64,000 nt of DNA from Elusimicrobia bacterium RIFOXYA2_FULL_47_53 (GTDB taxonomy: Bacteria > Elusimicrobiota > Endomicrobiia > Endomicrobiales > XYA2-FULL-47-53). The stretch covers positions 25,789-89,788 of the forward strand of contig MGVE01000010.1 of the NCBI GenBank assembly GCA_001800315.1, in the 5' to 3' direction. Position numbers and translations under genes: made by a program. This document shows positions 40,497 to 49,201 of this stretch, piece by piece. The notes beneath the pieces were generated by a model. The model had not been told where the DNA came from. It worked only from the letters and a program-made list of their open reading frames with translations, and did not search any database. Numbering within the stretch: position 1 is the first letter of the stretch; each line of letters begins with the position of its first letter.

Positions 40497-41462
40497 CTAT
40501 AACTCTCGCCAGAATATTATTTTTACGGCACCGGCGCGCCTTTCCAGCATAGCTTCCACGCGTTTAACCACTTTGCCTATTTTCCCGGCTGAGCTGACCC
40601 TGAAAAACGAAGAATTTACCGTTACTAAACCATTTATGCGGTTAAAAACCTCATCACCCGCGACCGACCTGATTTCTTCAACGCTTTTAAACGGCTCATC
40701 GTCTCCGGTTCCTTCCAGCAAATCGTTCCCGCTTCTGTGCGCCACAATTGATTCAGCGGTTCTATTGTCTATGCCGGGCAATGCCTTTAACACATCCATC
40801 GGCGAGGTGTTAACATTTATCAACGCATCGGAATGTGCCGTCACAAACTTCATAAGTTCAGCGACTAATTGTTTATCGCTAAATCCTTTTATCAAATACA
40901 GCTCGTCCAAAGCGTCAATAGGCCTGTTTTTACAGTGATACGGCCGCTTCAGGCTCATATAATAACCGTCTTCGGCACCGTTTCTGCTCATTGCCGAGTC
41001 CGCGTCAACCCAATCCTTGAGAGAATCCGATAACTCCGAAATATTCGGAGCCAACGCTACAGGGGGCAGTTTCACAAGCACCGATAACGGTATTGAGTTG
41101 ATATTAACTTTACTTTCTTCGTCTTCCACAGACACATTCAAAACACCGTCGCCAAATGCCGCGTTATTGTAGCCGCCGTCATCGGACTTCCATTTTTCAC
41201 CCAGGCAATCAAATCCGTTGCCGTCCTGCAACAGATTATTTTCAACCGTGACAATGCCGGAATAAGCGATATTCAAGGCCTGCACTTCGCGCAAAGCATA
41301 AGCGGCTTTCCTAAGCTCAAGTTTTGCTATATATGCCCCGGCAAGGACTATGCTGGAAAGAATGGCGCTTATCCACAGCACTACAATTAGCGCCACGCCT
41401 TTGCTGCTATCCTTTTGTATTTGCCGAAAGCAAATCACTGGAATAAACCGGCACCTCAACAT
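40497..41462 (-). CDS. gspK: GspK minor pseudopilin
   Basis: A 321-residue GspK. The prepilin signature is KG|VALIVVLWISAILSSIVLAG with the GspK-type IVVLW core, followed by the large GspK insert (LKDWVDADSAMSRNGAEDGYY, PYHCKNRPIDALDELYLI, VNTSPMDVLKALPGI). The usual +5 Glu is replaced, as normal for GspK. The frame overlaps gspJ by 56 bases; the true start may lie a little later at a non-ATG codon, since only the segment from DSSKG on is needed. Confidence 0.88.
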   Translation of the reverse strand: MLRCRFIPVICFRQIQKDSSKGVALIVVLWISAILSSIVLAGAYIAKLELRKAAYALREVQALNIAYSGIVTVENNLLQDGNGFDCLGEKWKSDDGGYNNAAFGDGVLNVSVEDEESKVNINSIPLSVLVKLPPVALAPNISELSDSLKDWVDADSAMSRNGAEDGYYMSLKRPYHCKNRPIDALDELYLIKGFSDKQLVAELMKFVTAHSDALINVNTSPMDVLKALPGIDNRTAESIVAHRSGNDLLEGTGDDEPFKSVEEIRSVAGDEVFNRINGLVTVNSSFFRVSSAGKIGKVVKRVEAMLERRAGAVKIIFWREL

Positions 41463-42105
41463 TTAGTGTTCGCTCCCGGCCAGAATCTCTGGACTCATAT
41501 ATTTTTAGTTTTATCCTCACGACCGCCGGCAGATTGCCGGCGCATAAATCTGAGCCGGGCGCTTTGCCGCTGTCCCACTCTTGACGCCATTTTTTACCGT
41601 CATAGTATTCCAGTTCCAATTCTTTTGCCAGAGGCGCGATTTCCTGTATTACAGGCTCTTGTTCCGAGGCGGCGATCCCGGCAAAACCCCGGTTAACTCT
41701 TACCAACCCGTCTTCATTCGTTCCGGGATCGCTGTCAATGTAATACTCAATTTCAGACAACCCTCCGTTCATAGATTGAGCCGGCGGAAGAAAAGATGTA
41801 AATATCACTTTGTCTGAGCCTCCAAAAGCGCCTGAGGTATGCCCCCCGCGAAAAACATATCTTCCCGGCTGCGGCTTAAAGGCGCATCTTAGATCGCGGG
41901 ATAATTGCCTCCACGAACTTCTAAAGTTTTCAATAGCATAATTTCTATCTTCCTGAATCCTGAATGCCCTTAAGCCGGCGCGGAAAACCATGTAAACTGA
42001 TGACATAATTATGGTAAAAACTGTCACGGCAACCAAGAGTTCTACAAGCGAGAAACCGCCTTCGCCGCGCCGGACGAATCTTGAATCACTTGAAAATTTA
42101 TTCAT
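41407..42105 (-). CDS. gspJ: GspJ minor pseudopilin
   Basis: A 232-residue pseudopilin: a basic leader ending RRGEGG|FSLVELLVAVTVFTIIMSS with E at +5, then a globular part with RNYAIENFRSSWRQLSRDLRCAF and SEIEYYIDSD, the GspJ pattern. It overlaps gspI by eight bases. Confidence 0.88.
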   Translation of the reverse strand: MNKFSSDSRFVRRGEGGFSLVELLVAVTVFTIIMSSVYMVFRAGLRAFRIQEDRNYAIENFRSSWRQLSRDLRCAFKPQPGRYVFRGGHTSGAFGGSDKVIFTSFLPPAQSMNGGLSEIEYYIDSDPGTNEDGLVRVNRGFAGIAASEQEPVIQEIAPLAKELELEYYDGKKWRQEWDSGKAPGSDLCAGNLPAVVRIKLKIYESRDSGRERTLNVEVPVYSSDLLSANTKG

Positions 42106-42460
42106 TAACTTTCCTGGTGATATACAACCGGAAGCGCGATTCCTTGTCTGCTCCGTATTCTTTCCACTTAACCGAAACTTCCGCTAAATCAGTGGTTTTA
42201 TTCAGGTTTTGTCCGGAGGAAGCGACAACAAAATCCTGGTTCCCTGAACGAATAGCCCTTTCAATGGCATTAGGAACAGACGCTCCCGAAAGCAAAACAG
42301 CTGTTTCTGTCAACCCGATGACAGCTGCGCTGTTTAAATTGTCTATAGACTTCCCGGAGCGCAAATATGAAGATATGCCGCTTACGGCCGTTACCATTAC
42401 CGTACCGACTATTACTATCGCTACCATGCTCTCCAGCAGCGTAAACCCGCCGCTATTCAT
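42098..42460 (-). CDS. gspI: GspI-like minor pseudopilin
   Basis: A 120-residue pseudopilin: NSGG|FTLLESMVAIVIVGTVMVTA with E at +5 after a very short leader, then a small globular domain. Position between gspH and gspJ and size identify it as GspI. Confidence 0.83.
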   Translation of the reverse strand: MNSGGFTLLESMVAIVIVGTVMVTAVSGISSYLRSGKSIDNLNSAAVIGLTETAVLLSGASVPNAIERAIRSGNQDFVVASSGQNLNKTTDLAEVSVKWKEYGADKESRFRLYITRKVNE

Positions 42461-42463
42461 AAA

Positions 42464-42964
42464 TCAGATCCTTTTTATTTCGCAGCGGCCCTTTAAATTA
42501 TCGTAAGTCAGGCTGTACTTTCCCGCCTGCCGGCTTTCAAAAACAATATTGAAATTATCGGCGCTGCCGTCCGGCTCAAAGATTATGCTTGACGCTGAAA
42601 TAGCTTTGACCGATATTTTTTTGTCCCATCGCATGTTTGAAGCGTCGTAACCGGCAATCCGTTCAAACTCAAACCGCGAAGCGGCATTTTCCGTTTCACA
42701 CAGCATGCGATAACTTTTGTTCTCCGGATCAAACTCTATTTTATACCTGCGGTTTTCTGAAAGCGCCATATCTCTGGCATACAATATTGTTGACGAAAGC
42801 TTCTTGCATGCAGTTTCAATCTCTGAGGCAGACAGCGAAGCCCTCAGTACAGGCCAGGAGATCGCGCTAATTAGAGCGATTACAGCAAGCGCGATACAAA
42901 GCTCAATAAGAGTAATCCCGGAACCAGCCGATATTTTCACAGATGGGTATTTATTTAAAGGCAT
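42464..42964 (-). CDS. gspH: GspH-like minor pseudopilin
   Basis: A 166-residue pseudopilin: leader MPLNKYPSVKISAGSG, then ITLIELCIALAVIALISAIS with E at +5, followed by YARDMALSENRRYKIEFDPENKSY, the GspH/FimT pattern. The residue after the processing glycine is Ile rather than Phe, which is tolerated in some pseudopilins. It ends four bases before gspI. Confidence 0.85.
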   Translation of the reverse strand: MPLNKYPSVKISAGSGITLIELCIALAVIALISAISWPVLRASLSASEIETACKKLSSTILYARDMALSENRRYKIEFDPENKSYRMLCETENAASRFEFERIAGYDASNMRWDKKISVKAISASSIIFEPDGSADNFNIVFESRQAGKYSLTYDNLKGRCEIKRI

Positions 42965-42967
42965 GGC

Positions 42968-43396
42968 TCAGCGCTTATCTTCCCAGTTTGCTATATCGTC
43001 TCCGCCGCCGTCAACTTTATTGGGGCCAAACGACTTCAAATCATAGTCCGTGTTATTTGAACCGGGACTGATATATACAAATTGCCCGCCCCATGCGTCC
43101 TTGCCGATCCTTTTCTTCAAATACGGGCCCTTCCAGTTAGAAACGCCGCTTGGCCTGGACATAAGAGCTTCCATACCTTCCTGGGTTGTCGGGAATCTGC
43201 CGTTATCAAGTTCAAACGCATCCAAAGCCGTTCCGATATTTTCAATCTGCAGCCTTGTACTTGAAATCCTTGCTTCCTCAGTCCTTCCAATGAGCCTGGG
43301 CAGTACGACAGACACCAGTATTCCGATTATCGCCACCACGAGCAGTATTTCAATGAGCGTAAACCCGTTTTCTTTTTTTTCTGATTTATTTTCCAT
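42968..43396 (-). CDS. gspG: GspG major pseudopilin
   Basis: A 142-residue protein with an ideal pseudopilin start KKENG|FTLIEILLVVAIIGILVSVV and the GspG C-terminal half: ALDAFELDNGRFPTTQEGMEAL, WKGPYLKK, DAWGGQFVYISPG and DLKSFGPNKVDGG, which hold the calcium-site aspartates. It is the subunit of the pseudopilus and should be the most expressed pseudopilin. It is followed on the minus strand by gspH after three bases. Confidence 0.95.
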   Translation of the reverse strand: MENKSEKKENGFTLIEILLVVAIIGILVSVVLPRLIGRTEEARISSTRLQIENIGTALDAFELDNGRFPTTQEGMEALMSRPSGVSNWKGPYLKKRIGKDAWGGQFVYISPGSNNTDYDLKSFGPNKVDGGGDDIANWEDKR

Positions 43397-43409
43397 TCAA
43401 GACCTCCGA

Positions 43410-44621
43410 TTATCTTATTGTAGCGCTTATCTGAAACACCGGCAAAAACATTGAAAGCGCTACAAAAGCCACCATTATTCCAACAAATAAAATTATCACC
43501 GGCTCAAGCAGGGAAGTAAGCGCTTTAAGCGAATATTCCACCTCGCGGTCATAGGTTTCCGCTATCCTTAAAAGCGAATTTTCAAGCTTACCTGTTTCCT
43601 CTCCCACGGCAATCAAATCGGCAACTATAGGCGGGAAAAAACTGCTTTTTCTAATAGGGTCTGCCAAACCCCTGCCTTCTTTGATACTGCGGCCGATATT
43701 GCTTATTTCAACGGCAAAAAGCTCGTTTCCCACGGAATCCTTTACCATAACCAGAGCGTCTAAAAGCGGCACTCCGTTCTTTAACAACGCGCTAAGCATT
43801 CTTACAAACCTTGAAACGAGCTCTTTTCGTATTAACTGACCGACAATCGGTATTTTCAGCCTCAACCCGTCAATCGCGGCTTTTCCGTCCTTCGTTCCAG
43901 AATATTTCAAAATCATTATCAGAGCCAGAGCTATTACCGGTATGTAAACAAACCACCACTTCTGCATGAAAGTACTCGCAAATATCAGGATTCTTGTAGG
44001 CAAGGGCAGTAGCTGCCCTAAATCCAGGAACATAATCTGAAATTTCGGAATCACAAACGCGAGAAGAAAGAGTATGCTCGCAAGGCCTACGGCAAGCATC
44101 AGAACAGGATATGCGAGCGACGCTTTAATGCGGTTTTTCAATATTTCTTCTTTTTCCCCAAACTCGGCAAGCCTTGCAAGCACTTCCTCAAGCATGCCTG
44201 ATGACTCACCTGCTTTTACGGCTCCGACATAAAGGCCGGAAAAATGCTCCGGATACTCGGATAACGAATCGTAAAGTGTTTGACCACCCTGAACTTTTGA
44301 CCTTATATCCGAAACTATTTTCCGCAATCCGGCGTTTTCCGTCTGCCTCTCAATTAACTCAAGCGCCTTGGCCAGTATCAGCCCTCCGCGGAGCAAGTCC
44401 GCCAGCCTGCAGGTAAAAAGCAGCCTGTCGGAACCGCTTATTCTTTCAAAATTAAGCGAAAAATAATTATTCCATCCGTTACTGTTCCTGACATTTATGG
44501 CAACGGGATATAAACCCATTGACTGAAGTCTTAACGAGACAGTTTTAATGTCATCTGCCTCAATTATGTCGCTGATAAGTTTTCCGTTTATGTCCCGCGC
44601 TTTATATATATATCTATTCAC
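43410..44621 (-). CDS. gspF: GspF inner-membrane platform protein
   Basis: A 403-residue GspF with two homologous halves: FTCRLADLLRGGLILAKALELI and later FVRMLSALLKNGVPLLDALVMV, and three membrane helices at about residues 170-190, 220-240 and 375-395. YVGAVKAGESSGMLEEVLARL and AVGEETGKLENSL are the paired cytoplasmic motifs. It lies four bases after gspE. Confidence 0.94.
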   Translation of the reverse strand: MNRYIYKARDINGKLISDIIEADDIKTVSLRLQSMGLYPVAINVRNSNGWNNYFSLNFERISGSDRLLFTCRLADLLRGGLILAKALELIERQTENAGLRKIVSDIRSKVQGGQTLYDSLSEYPEHFSGLYVGAVKAGESSGMLEEVLARLAEFGEKEEILKNRIKASLAYPVLMLAVGLASILFLLAFVIPKFQIMFLDLGQLLPLPTRILIFASTFMQKWWFVYIPVIALALIMILKYSGTKDGKAAIDGLRLKIPIVGQLIRKELVSRFVRMLSALLKNGVPLLDALVMVKDSVGNELFAVEISNIGRSIKEGRGLADPIRKSSFFPPIVADLIAVGEETGKLENSLLRIAETYDREVEYSLKALTSLLEPVIILFVGIMVAFVALSMFLPVFQISATIR

Positions 44622-44625
44622 TTAC

Positions 44626-46317
44626 TTATACTTCTCCTTCGTTAGTAACCCTGATTATCTCGGCGATGGAAGTAAGTCCGGCCTTAACCTTTTTCCAGCC
44701 GTCTTCCCTTAGCGTCACAAGGCCTCTGCTTACGGCTTTCTTAAAAATGTCTCCCGCGGCAGCCTTTTCAACAACCAACTGCCTTATTTCGTCATCCATT
44801 ATAAGCAGTTCGTATATGCCGGTACGCCCCTTGTATCCGGTATGCCTGCATTCCTCGCAGCCGGGGCCGGCAGTAAATATTGCCCCGTCAGGCAATATTT
44901 TAAAACCTGAACTCTCCAGCGAAGAAGTGTCCTGATTGTCCCTGACACGGCATTTCGGGCACAACAACCTAATAAGTCTCTGCGCCATTATAGCTTCAAC
45001 TGACGAAGAAATTAGGTAAGGCTCAATACCCATATCAATGAGGCGCGTTATCGCACCTGCCGAATTATTGGTATGAAGCGTGCTGAAAACAAGATGCCCA
45101 GTCAGAGACGATCTTATCGCTATCTCGGCGGTTTCCTGATCCCTTATCTCGCCGACCATTATCACATCGGGATCCTGCCTGAGTATCGCCCTCAAACCGT
45201 TGGCAAAGGTTAAGCCTATTCTAGAATGAACAGGTATCTGATTTATTCCTTTAAGTTGATATTCAACCGGTTCCTCTATTGTAATGATCTTTTTATCGGT
45301 AGTATTTATTTTGCTCAGACAGGCATACAAAGTGGTAGTCTTGCCGTGTCCGGTCGGACCGGTGACAAGCATTATTCCATGCGGCATTCTAATAAGTGAC
45401 TCCACCCTTTTTTGATACTCAACCGGCAGGCCAAGCAGCTCCAGCCCCAAAAACATCTGAGCGCGCGGAAGAATCCTTAAATCAATGCTTTCCCCGTGCA
45501 AAACCGGCAGAGTGGAGATTCGCATATCTATATACTCGTTCCCCATTTTATACTTTAGCCTGCCGTCCTGCGGAAGCCGTTTTTCCGCGATATCCATTCC
45601 GGCCATTATTTTTATGCGCGAAATTACGGCGGCCCTGTACTTTTTCACCGAAGAAGGGATGGGCGCCGCGTGCAGAATACCGTCAATCCTGTAGCGGACA
45701 ATAATATCATCCTCGTAAGGCTCAATATGTATGTCTGTCGCCCCGTCGCGATACGCCTCCTCAATGACCTGATTCACAAATTTAATTATGGATGCGTCTT
45801 CCTCGGCTTCCGGCTCTTCAGCCTGGCGTTCCGAGGCCGGCTGACGCGTCAATTCATCTTTTTCCGCTACCAGTTCCATTGTTTCGGCGCCCAAACCGTA
45901 CAACTTTTTTAGCGCGGCGTTTATTTCTTTTTCTGAAGCCAATACCGTATTAAGCTCCAGGTCAAGCATCAGCCGCAAATCATCAAACGCGTGTATGTCC
46001 AACGGGTCGCTGGTCGCAACTGTCAATACTCCGCCTTCTTTTTTTATCGGAATTATATTATAACGGTTAGCGAACTTGGCCGGAACCATTTCGGAAAGCA
46101 AAACATCAATTTTCAGGTTAGACAAGCTTATAACCTGCATATTGTGCTGAAGCGAAAGCGCCCCAAGTATATCCTGCTCGGTCGCCCACTTGCGCCGCAC
46201 CAATAGCTTTCCTATTCGTTCGGGAATAGTTTTCTGCTCAAGAAGAACTTCTTGCAATTGGCTATTATTGATTACACCGGACTCTATCAGGATCTGTCCC
46301 AAGAATGGTCTTTTCAT
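44626..46317 (-). CDS. gspE: GspE secretion ATPase
   Basis: A 563-residue secretion ATPase: an N1 domain (LGQILIESGVINNSQLQEVLLEQ, MshEN type), N2 with DIHIEPYED, Walker A GPTGHGKTTT near residue 319, Asp box MVGEIRDQETAEIAIRSSLTGH, His box STLHTNNSAGAITRLIDMG and the C-terminal tetracysteine zinc motif CPKC...CEEC. The Walker A carries His in place of the common Ser. The ATG at 46317 follows AGGGG; an in-frame ATG at 46347 is less likely. It is the first gene of the minus-strand operon, with its own promoter at 46338-46366. Confidence 0.95.
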   Translation of the reverse strand: MKRPFLGQILIESGVINNSQLQEVLLEQKTIPERIGKLLVRRKWATEQDILGALSLQHNMQVISLSNLKIDVLLSEMVPAKFANRYNIIPIKKEGGVLTVATSDPLDIHAFDDLRLMLDLELNTVLASEKEINAALKKLYGLGAETMELVAEKDELTRQPASERQAEEPEAEEDASIIKFVNQVIEEAYRDGATDIHIEPYEDDIIVRYRIDGILHAAPIPSSVKKYRAAVISRIKIMAGMDIAEKRLPQDGRLKYKMGNEYIDMRISTLPVLHGESIDLRILPRAQMFLGLELLGLPVEYQKRVESLIRMPHGIMLVTGPTGHGKTTTLYACLSKINTTDKKIITIEEPVEYQLKGINQIPVHSRIGLTFANGLRAILRQDPDVIMVGEIRDQETAEIAIRSSLTGHLVFSTLHTNNSAGAITRLIDMGIEPYLISSSVEAIMAQRLIRLLCPKCRVRDNQDTSSLESSGFKILPDGAIFTAGPGCEECRHTGYKGRTGIYELLIMDDEIRQLVVEKAAAGDIFKKAVSRGLVTLREDGWKKVKAGLTSIAEIIRVTNEGEV

Positions 46318-46337
46318 TTTTTCCCCTGTTAAAGTAA

Positions 46338-46366
46338 ATATTATCAAAATATTGTTTATTTTTCAA
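46338..46366 (-). promoter_or_regulatory. Promoter of the gspE operon
   Basis: Minus strand: TTGAAA (46366-46361), 17 bases, TAATAT (46343-46338), with the ATG at 46317. Confidence 0.7.
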
Positions 46367-46389
46367 TCAGTAATATTTATTACCCGCGA

Positions 46390-46418
46390 TTGATTAGCGA
46401 ACAATATATTTGTATAAT
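46390..46418 (+). promoter_or_regulatory. Promoter of gspD
   Basis: TTGATT (46390-46395), 17 bases, TATAAT (46413-46418). It drives gspD and lies back-to-back with the gspE promoter, 23 bases apart. Confidence 0.75.
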
Positions 46419-46454
46419 ATTTGCGTTGCAAACTTCTTTTTTGAGGGGTCTATT

Positions 46455-48368
46455 GTGTTAATAAAAAGGTTTTCTGTTATCATCGCGCTGTCTTTCTCTA
46501 TTTTATTGGGGCAGGCTCATGCAGAATTTAAGAAATTATCGTCTGACGAGTGGAGCAAAATCCTCGCTGAAATTGGCATTAATCCGGAACAATCTATTCT
46601 TGCAAGGCTCACAAACGCCGGTGACACTATTGAGAGAATTCAGAGCCAGACAAAAGCAAACCTCAGAGCCGATAACTGGGTAAGCATATTCAAAAAACTG
46701 AATGCCGAACCGAAGCCAGAAATGAAACCGGAAGAATGGGCGGCCCTCTTTGATAAAATCGGGCTGTCATACAAACAAATATCATACGCCATTCAATCGG
46801 GAACTTCAGCCCGGGATACAACGGACAGCCAGCCCCCCCAACAGACGCAAACGGTTCAAACCGCATCCCAGGAACCAGCCACAACAGCCAAAACCGAAAT
46901 GCAGGCTCCTGCGCAGTACGCAAAACCTGAGCCACAATCGCAGGAAAAGGAAAAATCCACGAAAATATCGCTTGATTTGCGCGACGCCGATATTTTCAAC
47001 GCCCTAAAAATAATTTCGCAAAAAGCCGGGCTTAGCATTGTCGCGGCAAGCAATGTTAAAGGATCAGTATCAATATATCTTCAGAATACGGATGCTCTTG
47101 ACGCGTTGAAAATGATTCTTGAAATGAATAATCTCGCTTATGTCCGCGACGGCAATATTTTCAAGGTTATGACCGATCAGGACTACGAAAGGGTTTACGG
47201 AAAAAAGTTTTACGACATCACTGCGGCGGAAATAGTCAAATTAACTTACGCTAAAGTACCCAACATAGAAAAAGCGATAATGCCTCTCAAAAGCAAAGTT
47301 GGCCAGATTATACCCGATCCCGGCACCAACTCGTTTATCGTAGTTGATACCCAGGAAAACATTTACCTTGTCAAGAAAATGATTGCCAACCTTGATTTGC
47401 AGACTGAAGTAAAAGTATTCGCTTTAAACTACGCCAAACCCAAGGATGTTCTTGAAAAAATAAAAAATTATTCCTCTCCGGGAACCGGCGCCGTTCAGCT
47501 TGATGAACGCACCAGCCAGATAATTGTCACCGATTTCCCGGAAAAGGTGGCGGAAATATCAAAAATAATCGCTTCGCTTGACAAAAAGAACCGCGAGGTG
47601 ATTATTGAAGCAAGAATAGTGCAGGTAATTCTCGGCAACGATTTTAAAATGGGAGTAAACTGGGAAAGCGTGTTCAGCCAGGTAAATAACCGCCAGATAT
47701 CAGGCAATGTTTCAGCAAACTTAAACGCGCTAAACCTCGGCGCTTCAGGAATAAGGCTCAATGTAGGGACATTGGCAATAGACAACTTTACGGCGTTATA
47801 TGATGTTCTCCAGACCGTCGGCAAAACCAACCTTGTTTCTTCTCCAAAAATTGCCACAATTGAGAATCAGGAAGCTAAAATACTTGTCGGCACAAAAGAA
47901 GCCTATGTTACAACAACCGTTACTTCCCCTGGATCAGGCATCAGCACCACCGCGGAATCAATAACTTTCATAGATGTCGGCGTAAAACTTTTCGTAACGC
48001 CAACTATCGGCGACGACGGCTATATTACAATGAAAATAAGGCCGGAAGTCAGTTCAGTGGACAGGACAATGACAACATCACAAGGTAACACTATACCCAT
48101 AGTAAGGACTTCCGAGTCTGAGACCACGGTTATGGTTAAAGACGGAGTTACTATAGTTATCGGAGGTTTGATGGAGGAGAGAAAGGAGAAACAGGTCAGC
48201 GGCATCCCTCTTCTCAGCAGGATACCGCTTATAGGCTCTCTTTTCGGCAGGACATCCGAAGTTACAACAAAAACCGAGCTTGCCGTTCTTTTAACACCTC
48301 ATATAATTTCCGGGGATGTTGCGGTTTCGGCTTCCGAGAAAAAAAGGCTGAAAATAGTAGACAAATAA
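46455..48368 (+). CDS. gspD: GspD outer-membrane secretin
   Basis: About 637 residues from a GTG at 46455 (after GAGGGG); an upstream TTG at 46410 precedes the transcript start. A signal peptide (KRFSVIIALSFSILLGQAHA) leads into a region with three diverged repeats (SDEWSKILAEIGI, ADNWVSIFKKLNAE, PEEWAALFDKIGL), a Pro/Gln/Thr linker, then the secretin N0 domain (ISLDLRDADIFNALKIISQKAGLSIV), N1/N2 domains (EVKVFALNYAKPKDVLEKI) and the secretin core (VIIEARIVQVILGNDFKMGVNW, LVSSPKIATIENQEAKILVG, GGLMEERKEKQVSGIPLLSRIPLIG). The repeat region is not standard for GspD. It is the exit channel for the type II system coded divergently. Confidence 0.95.
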   Translation: MLIKRFSVIIALSFSILLGQAHAEFKKLSSDEWSKILAEIGINPEQSILARLTNAGDTIERIQSQTKANLRADNWVSIFKKLNAEPKPEMKPEEWAALFDKIGLSYKQISYAIQSGTSARDTTDSQPPQQTQTVQTASQEPATTAKTEMQAPAQYAKPEPQSQEKEKSTKISLDLRDADIFNALKIISQKAGLSIVAASNVKGSVSIYLQNTDALDALKMILEMNNLAYVRDGNIFKVMTDQDYERVYGKKFYDITAAEIVKLTYAKVPNIEKAIMPLKSKVGQIIPDPGTNSFIVVDTQENIYLVKKMIANLDLQTEVKVFALNYAKPKDVLEKIKNYSSPGTGAVQLDERTSQIIVTDFPEKVAEISKIIASLDKKNREVIIEARIVQVILGNDFKMGVNWESVFSQVNNRQISGNVSANLNALNLGASGIRLNVGTLAIDNFTALYDVLQTVGKTNLVSSPKIATIENQEAKILVGTKEAYVTTTVTSPGSGISTTAESITFIDVGVKLFVTPTIGDDGYITMKIRPEVSSVDRTMTTSQGNTIPIVRTSESETTVMVKDGVTIVIGGLMEERKEKQVSGIPLLSRIPLIGSLFGRTSEVTTKTELAVLLTPHIISGDVAVSASEKKRLKIVDK

Positions 48369-48619
48369 CCTCTTTTTCAAACTTAAGTTATTTTTGGATA
48401 TGTCCTTACAGGCTGCTTCTTTTTTCAGGGAGGGTCAATTTTCTCCGACTATAGCGGGTCAAAAGCGCATGAATCTTTACACTCCGTACCACACGGTCCT
48501 CTTGTCTATAACTAATCATCTAACTCTGGACCCTATCACTTCAATAGCAAACCCTTCCTTCAATCATTTTAGATGCGTCTCATATAAAAGCATCCAAAGA
48601 AAGTTCATCTATATCTGTT

Positions 48620-49201
48620 TCATTTCCGCTCTTCATTAATGAATGCTTCTAATAACTCTCCCATATTTTTATAGTTTGGATTATTCATTATAGGTTCAAC
48701 TTTAATTCGGCCCCCTTTTTTCGCCATATTATAACGGCCTAATGCATCCTTATAATATTCAAGTGCTTTATCTTTTTCGCCTCTCAATGAGTATGCATTA
48801 CCAATGCCCATGAGACATTTAACTACACCTGATTCGTCCTCAAGTCTATCAAACAGTTCTACAGCCTTTTTATAATTATCAATTGACTTTATGTATGTTC
48901 CATCGTAAGTACCCTTTTGTTTATAATAATTGGACCATTTATTATGATACGAGTCATGTTTATATAAATTACCGTACTCATGATAAGCATCAGCCAAACC
49001 ATTTTCATTAGCATTTTTTTTGAATATTATCACGGCTTGACCGATCAGATCTTCCGCCATAGGAACCCTTCCCTGCGACATCATCACATCTGCCTGATGT
49101 AATTTCTTATATGGATCGGATGTGGAAACCAACCCAATACCTGCACATCCTACGAAACAAATTAATGACAATGTGAATAAAACAGACTTTTTTTTACTCA
49201 T
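48620..49201 (-). CDS. TPR lipoprotein, next to an Rhs cassette
   Basis: A 193-residue lipoprotein: signal ending in LICFVGC (lipobox), then TPR-like helices (YKKLHQADVMMSQGRVPMAEDLIGQA, LADAYHEYGNLYKHD, GDKALEYYKDALGRYNMA-like units). The start overlaps the stop of the Rhs cassette by four bases. Such coupling is what an immunity gene shows, so I regard it as a candidate immunity lipoprotein for that toxin tip; TPR lipoproteins are not a classical immunity family, so this is tentative. The 251-base stretch between gspD and its end has no gene; it carries a GGGTCAATTTTCTCCGACTA motif resembling IS21-type element ends. Confidence 0.75.
   Translation of the reverse strand: MSKKKSVLFTLSLICFVGCAGIGLVSTSDPYKKLHQADVMMSQGRVPMAEDLIGQAVIIFKKNANENGLADAYHEYGNLYKHDSYHNKWSNYYKQKGTYDGTYIKSIDNYKKAVELFDRLEDESGVVKCLMGIGNAYSLRGEKDKALEYYKDALGRYNMAKKGGRIKVEPIMNNPNYKNMGELLEAFINEERK

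Noticed and set aside
46410..46454. Longer secretin starting at a TTG at 46410
   Set aside because: That codon lies inside the promoter (the -10 is 46413-46418), upstream of any transcript start; the GTG at 46455 has a ribosome site and gives a clean signal peptide.
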